From positions 1,674,001 to 1,738,000 of the forward strand of contig OY781097.1 in NCBI GenBank assembly GCA_963676415.1: a DNA stretch of 64,000 nucleotides, in the 5' to 3' direction. Origin of the DNA: G963662905 sp963676415. GTDB lineage: Bacteria; Bacteroidota; Bacteroidia; Bacteroidales; WRLA01. Positions 1 to 7,525 of this stretch are shown one piece after another. Every line of letters begins with the position of its first letter. Positions within the stretch are counted from its first letter, which is position 1. The position numbers and the translations under genes are program-made. The notes under the pieces were generated by a model. It saw only the letters and a list, made by a program, of their open reading frames with translations. It was not told the DNA's origin and searched no databases.

Positions 1-2
1 TT

Positions 3-857
3 GACCGTACGTCCGCTATTTTGCGCGATCTGCTCAACGAATCTTTTAACGCCATTCATGTCAATGACAGTACAATGGCAGAAGAAATAAAAGCCTATGT
101 CCAAACTATTTCTCCCGATAAGGTTGATATCGTAAAAATGTATAAAGGCAAATCGCCTATTTTTGAGCAGTTTGGCGTTAATAAGCAAATCCAAAGCTCT
201 TTTGGACGCACTGTTACCATCAAAAGTGGTATTTACCTTATAATTGAGCATACTGAAGCACTACATGTAATCGATATCAACAGTGGTCATCGGGTTAAAA
301 AAGGAAGTGATCAGGAAACCAATGCCCTTGAAGTAAACTTAGAGGCTGCTACGGAAGTGGCACGTCAGTTGCGGTTGAGGGACATGGGCGGGATCATCGT
401 GGTCGATTTTATTGATATGGGAGATGCGAAAAACCGTCGGAAACTCTTCGAACACCTTAAAGAGGAAATGTCGCACGATAATGCCAAGCATACCATTTTA
501 CCTCCATCTAAATTTGGCCTCGTGCAAATAACCCGACAAAGGGTGCGCCCCGAAACTAAAGTGAAAGTGCTTGAAAAATGCCCGGTTTGCAAAGGAACAG
601 GCGAAATCAAACCCAGTATTGTAGTTGTTGATGAGATTATCAGTAACCTGAGATATTTGGTGCATGAGCAAAATGAAAAAAGCTTGCGTATTAATATGCA
701 CCCTTTCCTTGCAGCATATGTTACCAAAGGATTTCCATCATTAAGGATTAAATGGTACTTCCAGTACAGGAGAGCCATCAAGGTGAAAGCTGAAAAATCT
801 TATCATATGCTTGAATATCACTTTTTTAATAAAAATAATGAGGAAATCAAAATTTAA
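3..857 (+). CDS. rng: Rne/Rng family ribonuclease, C-terminal part (5' truncated by window edge)
   Basis: This is the 3' part of an RNase E/G endoribonuclease, which cleaves single-stranded RNA in rRNA maturation and mRNA decay. The frame is open to the window edge, so the N-terminal S1/RNase H-like part lies outside. Visible are the two acidic Mg-binding segments of the DNase I-like catalytic domain (HVIDINSG and VVDFIDM) and the zinc-link motif CPVCKGTG that dimerises the enzyme. The protein ends about 90 residues after the zinc link and has no long disordered tail, so it is RNase G-like in size rather than RNase E-like. trpS follows after 14 bases, so the two are probably cotranscribed. 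The family assignment is secure; rng rather than rne is inference from length. Confidence 0.9.
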   Translation, partial: DRTSAILRDLLNESFNAIHVNDSTMAEEIKAYVQTISPDKVDIVKMYKGKSPIFEQFGVNKQIQSSFGRTVTIKSGIYLIIEHTEALHVIDINSGHRVKKGSDQETNALEVNLEAATEVARQLRLRDMGGIIVVDFIDMGDAKNRRKLFEHLKEEMSHDNAKHTILPPSKFGLVQITRQRVRPETKVKVLEKCPVCKGTGEIKPSIVVVDEIISNLRYLVHEQNEKSLRINMHPFLAAYVTKGFPSLRIKWYFQYRRAIKVKAEKSYHMLEYHFFNKNNEEIKI

Positions 858-871
858 TCCTATATAGAATC

Positions 872-1867
872 ATGGAACGAGTAGTGAGCGGCATACGACC
901 GACAGGACAATTGCATCTCGGTAATTATTTTGGTGCAATTCAGAATTTTATCAAAATGCAGCAAGAGAATGACTGTTTCTTTTTTATTGCTGATTATCAT
1001 TCACTTACAACACATCCAACACCAGCCAACTTGCATGGAAATGTCCGTCAGGTATTGGCTGAATACCTTGCTGTTGGCCTTGATCCCGAAAAATCTACGA
1101 TATATATACAAAGTGATGTTCCTGAAGTCACAGAGCTGTACCTTTTACTGAACATGAACGCGTATCTTGGAGAATTAGAACGAGTTACGTCCTTTAAGGA
1201 AAAGGTGAGGAAGCAACCCGATAACGTTAATGCCGGGCTGCTTACCTACCCAACGCTTATGGCTGCCGACGTGATTATCCATAAATCGGCTAAAGTACCT
1301 GTTGGAAAAGACCAGGAACAAAACCTGGAAATGATGAGGACTTTTGCCCGTCGCTTCAACCGTATGTATAAAGTGGATTATTTCCCAATTCCTGCCCCCT
1401 TTAATTTTGGGGAAGCTTTGGTGAAAGTTCCGGGTCTCGATGGGTCGGGCAAAATGGGAAAATCAGAAGGCGAAGGAAACGCGATTTTCCTGAGTGAAGA
1501 CCCAAAGAAACTCCGTAAGAAAATCATGCGTGCCGTAACCGATTCCGGCCCTACAGAAATGAACCAGCAAAAACCGGAAGCAATCCAAAACCTGTTTACA
1601 CTCATGTCTTTGGTTACTGATGGCGAAATCGTGAAAGATTTCGACGAAAAATACAATAACTGTACAATACGCTATGGTGACCTGAAAAAACAGCTTGCCG
1701 AAGACATGATTCGTTTTACAGAACCATTCCGCGAGCGGATCGAAGAATTTAAAAACGATGAAGCCTTTCTTAGGAGAGTGGTTCGCGAAGGAGCAGATAA
1801 AGCCCGTGAAAGCGCTGCCAAAACAGTGAAGGAAGTACGCGAAATTATTGGAATACGGTCTTTTTAA
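872..1867 (+). CDS. trpS: Tryptophanyl-tRNA synthetase
   Basis: Class I aminoacyl-tRNA synthetase that charges tRNA-Trp in the cytoplasm. Near the N-terminus, RPTGQLHLGNYFGAI carries the HIGH-type signature as HLGN, and KMGKSEG supplies the KMSKS loop. The 331-aa length is normal for bacterial TrpRS. The ATG at 872 lies 14 bases after the RNase stop, so the pair is likely one transcript. A strong intrinsic terminator follows at 1889-1923. Confidence 0.96.
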   Translation: MERVVSGIRPTGQLHLGNYFGAIQNFIKMQQENDCFFFIADYHSLTTHPTPANLHGNVRQVLAEYLAVGLDPEKSTIYIQSDVPEVTELYLLLNMNAYLGELERVTSFKEKVRKQPDNVNAGLLTYPTLMAADVIIHKSAKVPVGKDQEQNLEMMRTFARRFNRMYKVDYFPIPAPFNFGEALVKVPGLDGSGKMGKSEGEGNAIFLSEDPKKLRKKIMRAVTDSGPTEMNQQKPEAIQNLFTLMSLVTDGEIVKDFDEKYNNCTIRYGDLKKQLAEDMIRFTEPFRERIEEFKNDEAFLRRVVREGADKARESAAKTVKEVREIIGIRSF

Positions 1868-1888
1868 ACGAAATTTTCCACTATAACC

Positions 1889-1923
1889 AACCCGATAGTG
1901 TCCAGGTACTGTCGGGTTTTTTT
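1889..1923 (+). terminator. Intrinsic terminator after trpS
   Basis: Inverted repeat AACCCGATAGT / ACTGTCGGGTT around an 8-base loop, followed by a T run. It ends the rng-trpS transcript. Confidence 0.85.
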
Positions 1924-1962
1924 GTATCTTGCAAAAGCAAATCGGTAAAAATAAATTTATTT

Positions 1963-2535
1963 ATGAGAATTATCCGTGCTTCCCTTTGGTCAATATCTTC
2001 GTTGGGCATTTTAATCATGCTGGCAGGATGGTATGGCGGCTTTTTTGAAGCTACGGATGTAAGACAGCAGGAAATCAACCCATTTTACATCAGCTATCGC
2101 TTCTTCGAAGGCAGCCCGGCATCTTTGAGAAACGCAACAGATGAGCTGATCGCCGATTTGAACAGGGAAGGTGTTTCTGTTTATAAAACTGTCTTTATTA
2201 TCAAAGACAAAACAGGCAGCGAGGATATCAATGCACTGATCGGCTGTGTCATAGGGAAAGATGAGCATGACAAACTCAATGTTGTCCGTGAAAAATTCCT
2301 GACGGTACGTATCAATCCGGGTTTTTGTATTATTGGAAGCATGATTTACGAGAACTGGCTCAATTTATATGCTGCCGAATGGCGCCTTCGCCCGGTTTTG
2401 GAAGGAATGGGCCAAAAACTCAAGATGGAACCCTTCAGCATACTTGAAGTGCGTAACCGGCATGGTGGTGAAATCAATCACATATTAATAGAAGACAGGC
2501 ATCTTCCTCCGGAAATTTCTTTTTCTGCAAAATAA
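1963..2535 (+). CDS. TEX264-like membrane-anchored GyrI-like domain protein
   Basis: A 190-aa protein with one N-terminal membrane segment (about residues 7-27) followed by a soluble domain. The layout and several segments resemble my recollection of animal TEX264, an ER-membrane protein with a GyrI-like domain: a short membrane anchor, then ISYRFFEGSP (compare VAYKFHMG), then ALIGCVIG (compare CRCAVGSI), then a helix WRLRPVLEGMG followed by a strand FSILEVRN near the end. GyrI-like folds bind small molecules or proteins and include the gyrase inhibitor SbmC. Whether this bacterial protein shares any TEX264 function is unknown. It stands alone between the trpS terminator and the S46 peptidase gene. 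A near-consensus -7 box TATCTTGC lies at 1925-1932. The fold call is moderate; no function is claimed. Confidence 0.6.
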   Translation: MRIIRASLWSISSLGILIMLAGWYGGFFEATDVRQQEINPFYISYRFFEGSPASLRNATDELIADLNREGVSVYKTVFIIKDKTGSEDINALIGCVIGKDEHDKLNVVREKFLTVRINPGFCIIGSMIYENWLNLYAAEWRLRPVLEGMGQKLKMEPFSILEVRNRHGGEINHILIEDRHLPPEISFSAK

Positions 2536-2692
2536 AAAGAAGGAGTACGGCCACTGAGAACACAGGCTCTATTTCTTTTCCATATTTGTTCGATTTTGAA
2601 CACGGATCGTTACATAATGTACACCTCCTGGATAAATCATGGTTAAAAATTATTGATTATGTGCCCCTTATAAACTTCGGCATATTTATTGA

Positions 2693-2700
2693 TATATTTG
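2693..2700 (+). promoter_or_regulatory. -7 promoter element of the S46 peptidase gene
   Basis: TATATTTG matches the Bacteroidota -7 consensus TAnnTTTG and lies 29 bases upstream of the ATG at 2730. It argues against the upstream in-frame ATG at 2586. Confidence 0.55.
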
Positions 2701-2729
2701 CCGTTTTAAACCCTAAATTAATTCCTAGA

Positions 2730-4877
2730 ATGAAAAAAGTATTACTGTTTAGCCTTGGGCTATTCTTTTTCCTCAATCAGGCCCTGATAGCAGGCGAAGG
2801 CATGTGGCTGCCTTTCCTTCTCAAAAAAAACATTGCCGAGATGCAAAAAATGGGTCTGAAACTTACTGCTGAGGACCTTTATAGTGTGAACCATTCCAGC
2901 CTCAAGGATGCCATTGTTATGCTGGATGGTGGAAATTGTACCGGCGAGATTATCTCTTCTCAAGGACTCCTGCTTACCAACCACCACTGCGGGTATGGCG
3001 ATATCCAAAAGCACAGCTCTGTTGATCATGATTACCTGACGGATGGATTTTGGGCCATGAGTTTTGATGAAGAATTGCCGAACCCAGGCAAAACAGCTTC
3101 TTTCCTGGTGCGCATCGAAGATGTTACTGATCAGGTATTAAAAGATGTAACCGATGAAATGAGCGCTGACAAAAGGGGTGAGATAATCAGAAAAGCAGAG
3201 GCTGAAATTGTTGAAAAAGCAATTGACGGAACACATTACAATGCGGATGTAAAAAGCATGTACGATGGTAATGAGTATTATCTTTTCGTATATGAAACAT
3301 TCCGTGATGTTCGCCTGGTAGGCGCTCCTCCGTCATCCATTGGAAAATATGGTGGCGATACCGACAACTGGATGTGGCCCCGCCATACTGGAGATTTCAG
3401 TATTTTCAGGGTTTATGCCGATAAAGACGGTAATCCTGCCGATTATTCAGAAGACAATGTCCCTTATCAGCCCAAGCATCACCTTCCGGTTTCCCTCGAT
3501 GGTGTGCAGGAAAATGATTTCGCAATGATCTGGGGCTATCCCGGCTCTACCGACCGCTACCGTTCTTCTTACGGTATTGATGAAACTGTGGAACAGCTTG
3601 ACCCCACTCAGCATCATCTCAAGGACATCAAAATGAAAATTATGAAAGAAGATATGGATGCCGATGACGCAATCCGTATTGCCTATGCCAGCGAATACGC
3701 CTATTTGGGCAACTTCTGGAAGAAAGCCGATGAAGAAGCAAAAGCCCTGAAACGACTTGATGTAGCAGGGCAGAAACGTGCCATTGAAGACGAATTTCAG
3801 AAATGGGCCAATGCAGATCCGGAACGAAAGAAAATCTACGGAAACGTAATCAGCGACATACATGATGCCTATAAATATAAAAGTGGAGAAAAAACTGATG
3901 TGCTTTTCTGGTATTTTGTAGAAACACTGACAGGTTCTAAAATGCTTTTCAACGCTTTCCGTATGCAGGGAATGCAATCCGAAATTGAAAATGAATGGAA
4001 TGAAGAAGCCATTGAACGTTACCGTGCACGAGCCGCAGAGCTGTACAAAGACTACAATATGCCCACGGACAGGAAAATTTTTGTTGCCATGTTGGAAGAA
4101 TGGTATAACAATATGCCTCCGAAAATGCGCCCTTCCGTAATTGCCGACGTAGTATTTCCAAAATTCAAAGGCGATTTTAATAAGTACGCCGATTACGTTT
4201 ATAAAAAATCAATTTTTGCTTCTCAGGAAAGTGTTGATGCCTTCCTGGAAAAAGCAAAAGCCAAGAAACTTAAAAAAGATCCCGGTCTGGAAGCTGTAAA
4301 TTCTGTTTTTGGAATCTATCGTCAGATAGCAGCCAAAAGCGCACCTGTTGAAGAAAAACTGGCCAAAGCGCGCCGTTTGTTCATCCGTGGTTTGCGTGAA
4401 ATGAACAGTGATAAGCTCTATTATCCCGATGCCAACTCCACAATGCGTGTTACTTATGGTATTGTTAACGACTATATTCCACGCGATGCCGTTCAATATG
4501 ATGTGATGACTTACCTCGAAGGCGTGATGGAAAAAGAAGATCCGGACAACGAAGAATTTATTGTTCCTGAAAAATTAAAGGAATTATACAATAAGAAGGA
4601 TTATGGACGTTATGGTATTGGCGATAAGATGCCGGTTTGCTTTCTCACAGATCACGATATTACCGGTGGTAATTCCGGTAGCCCTGTAATCAATGCCAAT
4701 GGTGAATTAATCGGTACGGCCTTCGATGGAAATTCAGAAGCCATGAGTGGCGATATTGAATTTGATGAAGACCTGCAGCGCACAATTGTTTGCGATATTC
4801 GCTATGTGCTGTTTGTTGTTGATAAATATGCGGGGGCACAGCGCCTTATTGATGAAATGGATATAGTTCAAAACTAA
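2730..4877 (+). CDS. S46 family dipeptidyl-peptidase, DPP7-like
   Basis: Periplasmic or surface serine exopeptidase that removes dipeptides from the N-termini of oligopeptides. The reading frame is open from 2586, but the ATG at 2730 starts a proper signal peptide (MKKVLLFSLGLFFFLNQALIAG) just downstream of a -7 box, giving 715 aa, normal for S46. The catalytic triad is visible: His in TNHHCGYG (residue 85/86), Asp222 in HTGDFS and Ser649 in GGNSGSP. The spacing agrees with characterised DPP7/DPP11. Eighteen residues after the Ser, where DPP11 enzymes carry the Arg that selects Asp/Glu, this protein has Gly (FDGN). This suggests DPP7-type preference for hydrophobic P1 residues. Single gene with its own terminator. 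Confidence 0.93.
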   Translation: MKKVLLFSLGLFFFLNQALIAGEGMWLPFLLKKNIAEMQKMGLKLTAEDLYSVNHSSLKDAIVMLDGGNCTGEIISSQGLLLTNHHCGYGDIQKHSSVDHDYLTDGFWAMSFDEELPNPGKTASFLVRIEDVTDQVLKDVTDEMSADKRGEIIRKAEAEIVEKAIDGTHYNADVKSMYDGNEYYLFVYETFRDVRLVGAPPSSIGKYGGDTDNWMWPRHTGDFSIFRVYADKDGNPADYSEDNVPYQPKHHLPVSLDGVQENDFAMIWGYPGSTDRYRSSYGIDETVEQLDPTQHHLKDIKMKIMKEDMDADDAIRIAYASEYAYLGNFWKKADEEAKALKRLDVAGQKRAIEDEFQKWANADPERKKIYGNVISDIHDAYKYKSGEKTDVLFWYFVETLTGSKMLFNAFRMQGMQSEIENEWNEEAIERYRARAAELYKDYNMPTDRKIFVAMLEEWYNNMPPKMRPSVIADVVFPKFKGDFNKYADYVYKKSIFASQESVDAFLEKAKAKKLKKDPGLEAVNSVFGIYRQIAAKSAPVEEKLAKARRLFIRGLREMNSDKLYYPDANSTMRVTYGIVNDYIPRDAVQYDVMTYLEGVMEKEDPDNEEFIVPEKLKELYNKKDYGRYGIGDKMPVCFLTDHDITGGNSGSPVINANGELIGTAFDGNSEAMSGDIEFDEDLQRTIVCDIRYVLFVVDKYAGAQRLIDEMDIVQN

Positions 4878-4929
4878 AGATATGGTTTTTTCTCTAACCG
4901 GTTTTCTGGTTAGTAATGGTTGATGGTTA

Positions 4930-4958
4930 GACCCGGCTGGTTACCGGGTCTTTTTTTT
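4930..4958 (+). terminator. Intrinsic terminator after the S46 peptidase gene
   Basis: GACCCGG / CCGGGTC stem with a 7-base loop and eight T residues. Confidence 0.88.
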
Positions 4959-4981
4959 GCCTTTTTTGAATGATGCCAAAA

Positions 4982-5821
4982 TTACCGGACTTTTCCTTCT
5001 ACCTTTTCCAAAAGCTTCTGAGCATAAGTTTTTGAAACCGGAATGCTGATTTCTTCTGGTGAATCAAGATACAGTTTATAGCTTCCTCCGCCTGCTTTGC
5101 TCAGGTGGTGTACCTTTTTTAAATTAACGATAAAGCTGCGGTGGCAACGGACCAGATTATATTCCGCAAGTGTATCTTCCAGTCTTTTGAGGCTCGAACG
5201 CAATAGATAAACAGCAATTTGTCTTTCTTTGAGGTAACGGATTTCCACATAATTTTCGCTGGATTCCAGATACAGCAGGTTCTCTGCTTTGATCGTCAGG
5301 CGGAGCACGCCGGCTTCATCATAAAAGCTGATGAAAGGATCGGTATAGCCCCTCATCAGCTGTTCGATGTTTCGTTTTTTGTCTTTATAAGCAAAAAATA
5401 ACAGACTGATGATATAGGGGATCAGTAAGATTAGGGAGGTGTTTTGAATGGCAATATAAAAAATCTCACCCCAAAAACGGCCATCTTTCAAAACCCATAC
5501 TTCCAAACTGGTATAAAGGCTAGCCATTAAAGATATTTCTGCTAAAACGAGCAGCAGATAATTGCCTACAGTAATCTTGTGCACCTTGCTTATTAAGCGG
5601 TTTACTACGGTGCGGCTGATAATAACGACAAGCATGCCCCAGAGAACCAGAAGTGCACTGAAAAAAAGGAATTTTTCTTCACTTACATCATACCATTGAC
5701 CCGAACCAAAAGGCTTGTAGATATTGATAAACACAAAAGCAAAAATGCTCGTGAATACAATTTGAATCGTTGTATTTGATCTGTCAATAAAATAATCCGG
5801 TATGCTTTTTCGTAAGTTCAT
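4982..5821 (-). CDS. Membrane-bound LytTR DNA-binding regulator
   Basis: A 279-aa protein with four predicted membrane segments in its first 150 residues, then a linker, then a C-terminal LytTR domain (about residues 185-275). Within that domain, NLLYLESSENYVEI and VRCHRSFIVNL are typical LytTR core motifs. There is no receiver domain, so it is not a classical response regulator; the membrane part may sense a ligand directly or relay a partner. It is divergent from the alpha/beta-hydrolase-like gene at 6086, and the shared upstream region holds an ordered box array (5899-5997) that is the obvious candidate binding site. The minus-strand promoter at 5839-5872 has both -7 and -33 elements. Confidence 0.88.
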   Translation of the reverse strand: MNLRKSIPDYFIDRSNTTIQIVFTSIFAFVFINIYKPFGSGQWYDVSEEKFLFFSALLVLWGMLVVIISRTVVNRLISKVHKITVGNYLLLVLAEISLMASLYTSLEVWVLKDGRFWGEIFYIAIQNTSLILLIPYIISLLFFAYKDKKRNIEQLMRGYTDPFISFYDEAGVLRLTIKAENLLYLESSENYVEIRYLKERQIAVYLLRSSLKRLEDTLAEYNLVRCHRSFIVNLKKVHHLSKAGGGSYKLYLDSPEEISIPVSKTYAQKLLEKVEGKVR

Positions 5822-5838
5822 CTTGTGTTCTGTCCCTG

Positions 5839-5872
5839 CAAAGATAGCACATTACTTATTGGATTATTTCAA
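5839..5872 (-). promoter_or_regulatory. Promoter of the membrane LytTR regulator
   Basis: Read on the minus strand: TTG (5870-5872), 23-base spacer, then TATCTTTG (5839-5846), a perfect TAnnTTTG -7 element 17 bases before the ATG. The box array begins just upstream of the TTG. Confidence 0.7.
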
Positions 5873-5898
5873 TTCCCTGAAGAAATATATGTAATTAT

Positions 5899-5997
5899 GG
5901 GATAAATTTTGTAAAAATGGGATAAAATCATTTATCCCGGGTTTAATGATTTACCCCGTATTTTTAAGCTTTATCCCAAAAATGATGACTTCATCCT
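5899..5997. promoter_or_regulatory. Phased array of GGGATAAA/TTTATCCC boxes between divergent genes
   Basis: Six related 8-base boxes. GGGATAAA occurs at 5899-5906 and 5919-5926. In the opposite orientation are TTTATCCC at 5931-5938, TTTACCCC at 5950-5957, TTTATCCC at 5970-5977 and TTCATCCT at 5990-5997. Spacing within each orientation is 19-20 bases, close to two helical turns. The two sets meet in the perfect inverted repeat 5919-5938. The array sits upstream of the regulator promoter and also upstream of the gene at 6086, so it may control both. LytTR proteins bind paired direct repeats, but the published LytTR consensus is different, so the binder is not established. Confidence 0.6.
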
Positions 5998-6085
5998 AAA
6001 ATCATTTTCTGTGTCACATCCATTTGCTTCTGCCTCTTGCTTGCATATATCTTGCAGACGCTAATCAGGCTTAAGATTTCAAGAA

Positions 6086-7222
6086 ATGGAATATTCACAA
6101 CAGTTCAACTATTTAAAAAAGGCATTCAATCTGGGAAAAGAGCAATGTATTTTCACGGAAACAGGAACAGAAGCCTGGAATTTTGATTTTGAATCGGCAA
6201 CAGAGTTTTCATCAGGGCAGCCCTTGATATATACCGAACCAAACATCAAGCAGAAATTTGATGGAAATATATCTTTCCGTTATCCGGTTTTTGTGCCTGA
6301 ACAAAAAAGAAGGCATCATAAAGCAATATTTTTATTTCACGGATTGAATGAACGAAGCTGGGCAAAATACCTCAGTTGGGCTTCAGAACTTTCGATAAAA
6401 AGCGGACAGGCAGTAATTCTTTTCCCGATCGCGTTTCATATGAACCGATCGCCCCGTGCATGGAGCGATCCCAGAGCCATGTCAAACCTGATGTTCGACC
6501 GTAAAAACGGATCCGCTGCCGCAAGCGTGGCCAATGCTGCCCTTAGCTTGCGGCTGGAACAAAAGCCATCCCTTTTTTGTACTTCCGGTATTCAGAGCTA
6601 CTACGATACCCTCAAACTCATCGAACAGGTGCGCTCAGGTAATCATCCTCTTTTGGCCGAAGACTGCAAATTCGATTTCTTCTCTTATTCCATCGGGGCC
6701 TTCCTTACACAAATCCTCTTACTGACCAATCCGGATGATATTTTCAGAGACTCGAAAACAATGTTGTTTTGTGGAGGTTCTAGTTTTGAAGATATGAATG
6801 GCATTTCCCGTCTGATTATGGACGATAAAGCTTTCTGCTCTTTGAGGAGTTTCTATCTGGATCAGGATACGGAACTAATCCGTAGCGAATTAGGACGAAC
6901 GTCACTGCAAGGGTTTCAGTATTTATGGCGGTCATTTATTGCGATGTTGCGTAAAAATTATTTGCGCGAGTTCAGGGAACAATGTTTTGATGGGTTTAAA
7001 AACAGGTTTTTGTCCGTCAGCCTTTTGCGCGATCAGGTAATTCCTGCTCAGGCCGTAAAGGAAAACCTGCGCACTGGCAGCAGGAACCTGAAAAATATTA
7101 TTCTGGATTTTCCTTATTCCTACTCCCACGAAAATCCTTTTCCAGTTAATAAACCAAGTCTTCAGCCACAGGTTGACCGTTCATTCAGGCAAATCATGTC
7201 CATAGCAGGTTCATTTTTTTAG
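6086..7222 (+). CDS. Alpha/beta-hydrolase-like protein, possibly DUF6051 family
   Basis: A 378-aa protein without a signal peptide. FLFHGLNERSW looks like the oxyanion-loop region of an alpha/beta hydrolase. FFSYSIGAF has the shape of a nucleophile elbow (x-S-x-G) but with Tyr before the Ser instead of the first Gly, so activity is uncertain. It resembles, from memory, the Bacteroidota DUF6051 family; no substrate is known to me. It is divergent from the membrane LytTR regulator and shares the box array with it, which suggests the regulator controls it. No T9SS tail, so probably cytoplasmic. Confidence 0.6.
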   Translation: MEYSQQFNYLKKAFNLGKEQCIFTETGTEAWNFDFESATEFSSGQPLIYTEPNIKQKFDGNISFRYPVFVPEQKRRHHKAIFLFHGLNERSWAKYLSWASELSIKSGQAVILFPIAFHMNRSPRAWSDPRAMSNLMFDRKNGSAAASVANAALSLRLEQKPSLFCTSGIQSYYDTLKLIEQVRSGNHPLLAEDCKFDFFSYSIGAFLTQILLLTNPDDIFRDSKTMLFCGGSSFEDMNGISRLIMDDKAFCSLRSFYLDQDTELIRSELGRTSLQGFQYLWRSFIAMLRKNYLREFREQCFDGFKNRFLSVSLLRDQVIPAQAVKENLRTGSRNLKNIILDFPYSYSHENPFPVNKPSLQPQVDRSFRQIMSIAGSFF

Positions 7223-7273
7223 AATATTTACAGTTTCTGGCTGCCCTCCCCCTGTTTCTTGACAATAAAAAAC

Positions 7274-7325
7274 GGTCATTTCGACCAAAACAAAAGGCAA
7301 AGCGGAGTGTTGCCGGGAGAAATCC
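7274..7325. repeat. REP-like intergenic element with GTCATTTCGACC and GGAGAAATCC ends
   Basis: The 303-base gap 7223-7525 has no gene. It carries GGTCATTTCGACC (7274-7286) and, about 30 bases on, GGGAGAAATCC (7315-7325). I recall this pair of half-sites as a dispersed palindromic repeat in many Bacteroidota genomes. Other copies cannot be checked here. Confidence 0.4.
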
Positions 7326-7489
7326 AAATTTCCTTATAAACTTATGTAAATGAGTGCTTGTATATGAGACGGGTCGTAATTCGATGATCTTTGATTATCT
7401 AATCCATTTGTAATTGTGCTGTGAATCAACCAATATTTTGATTACAGCCTAATATCTTTACAAAACATGAATTCTTGATATAGTTTTAG

Positions 7490-7497
7490 TATTTTTG
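7490..7497 (+). promoter_or_regulatory. -7 promoter element of the PNGase F-like gene
   Basis: TATTTTTG matches TAnnTTTG 28 bases before the ATG. No TTG sits at the usual -33 distance. An AGGAGA precedes the ATG, unusual in this phylum, where Shine-Dalgarno sites are rare. Confidence 0.45.
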
Positions 7498-7525
7498 CTA
7501 AAACCATTTACAAACCAGGAGAAAT

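Noticed and set aside
2586..2729. N-terminal extension of the S46 peptidase from the ATG at 2586
   Set aside because: It would place 48 residues before a clear signal peptide and lies upstream of a TAnnTTTG promoter box.
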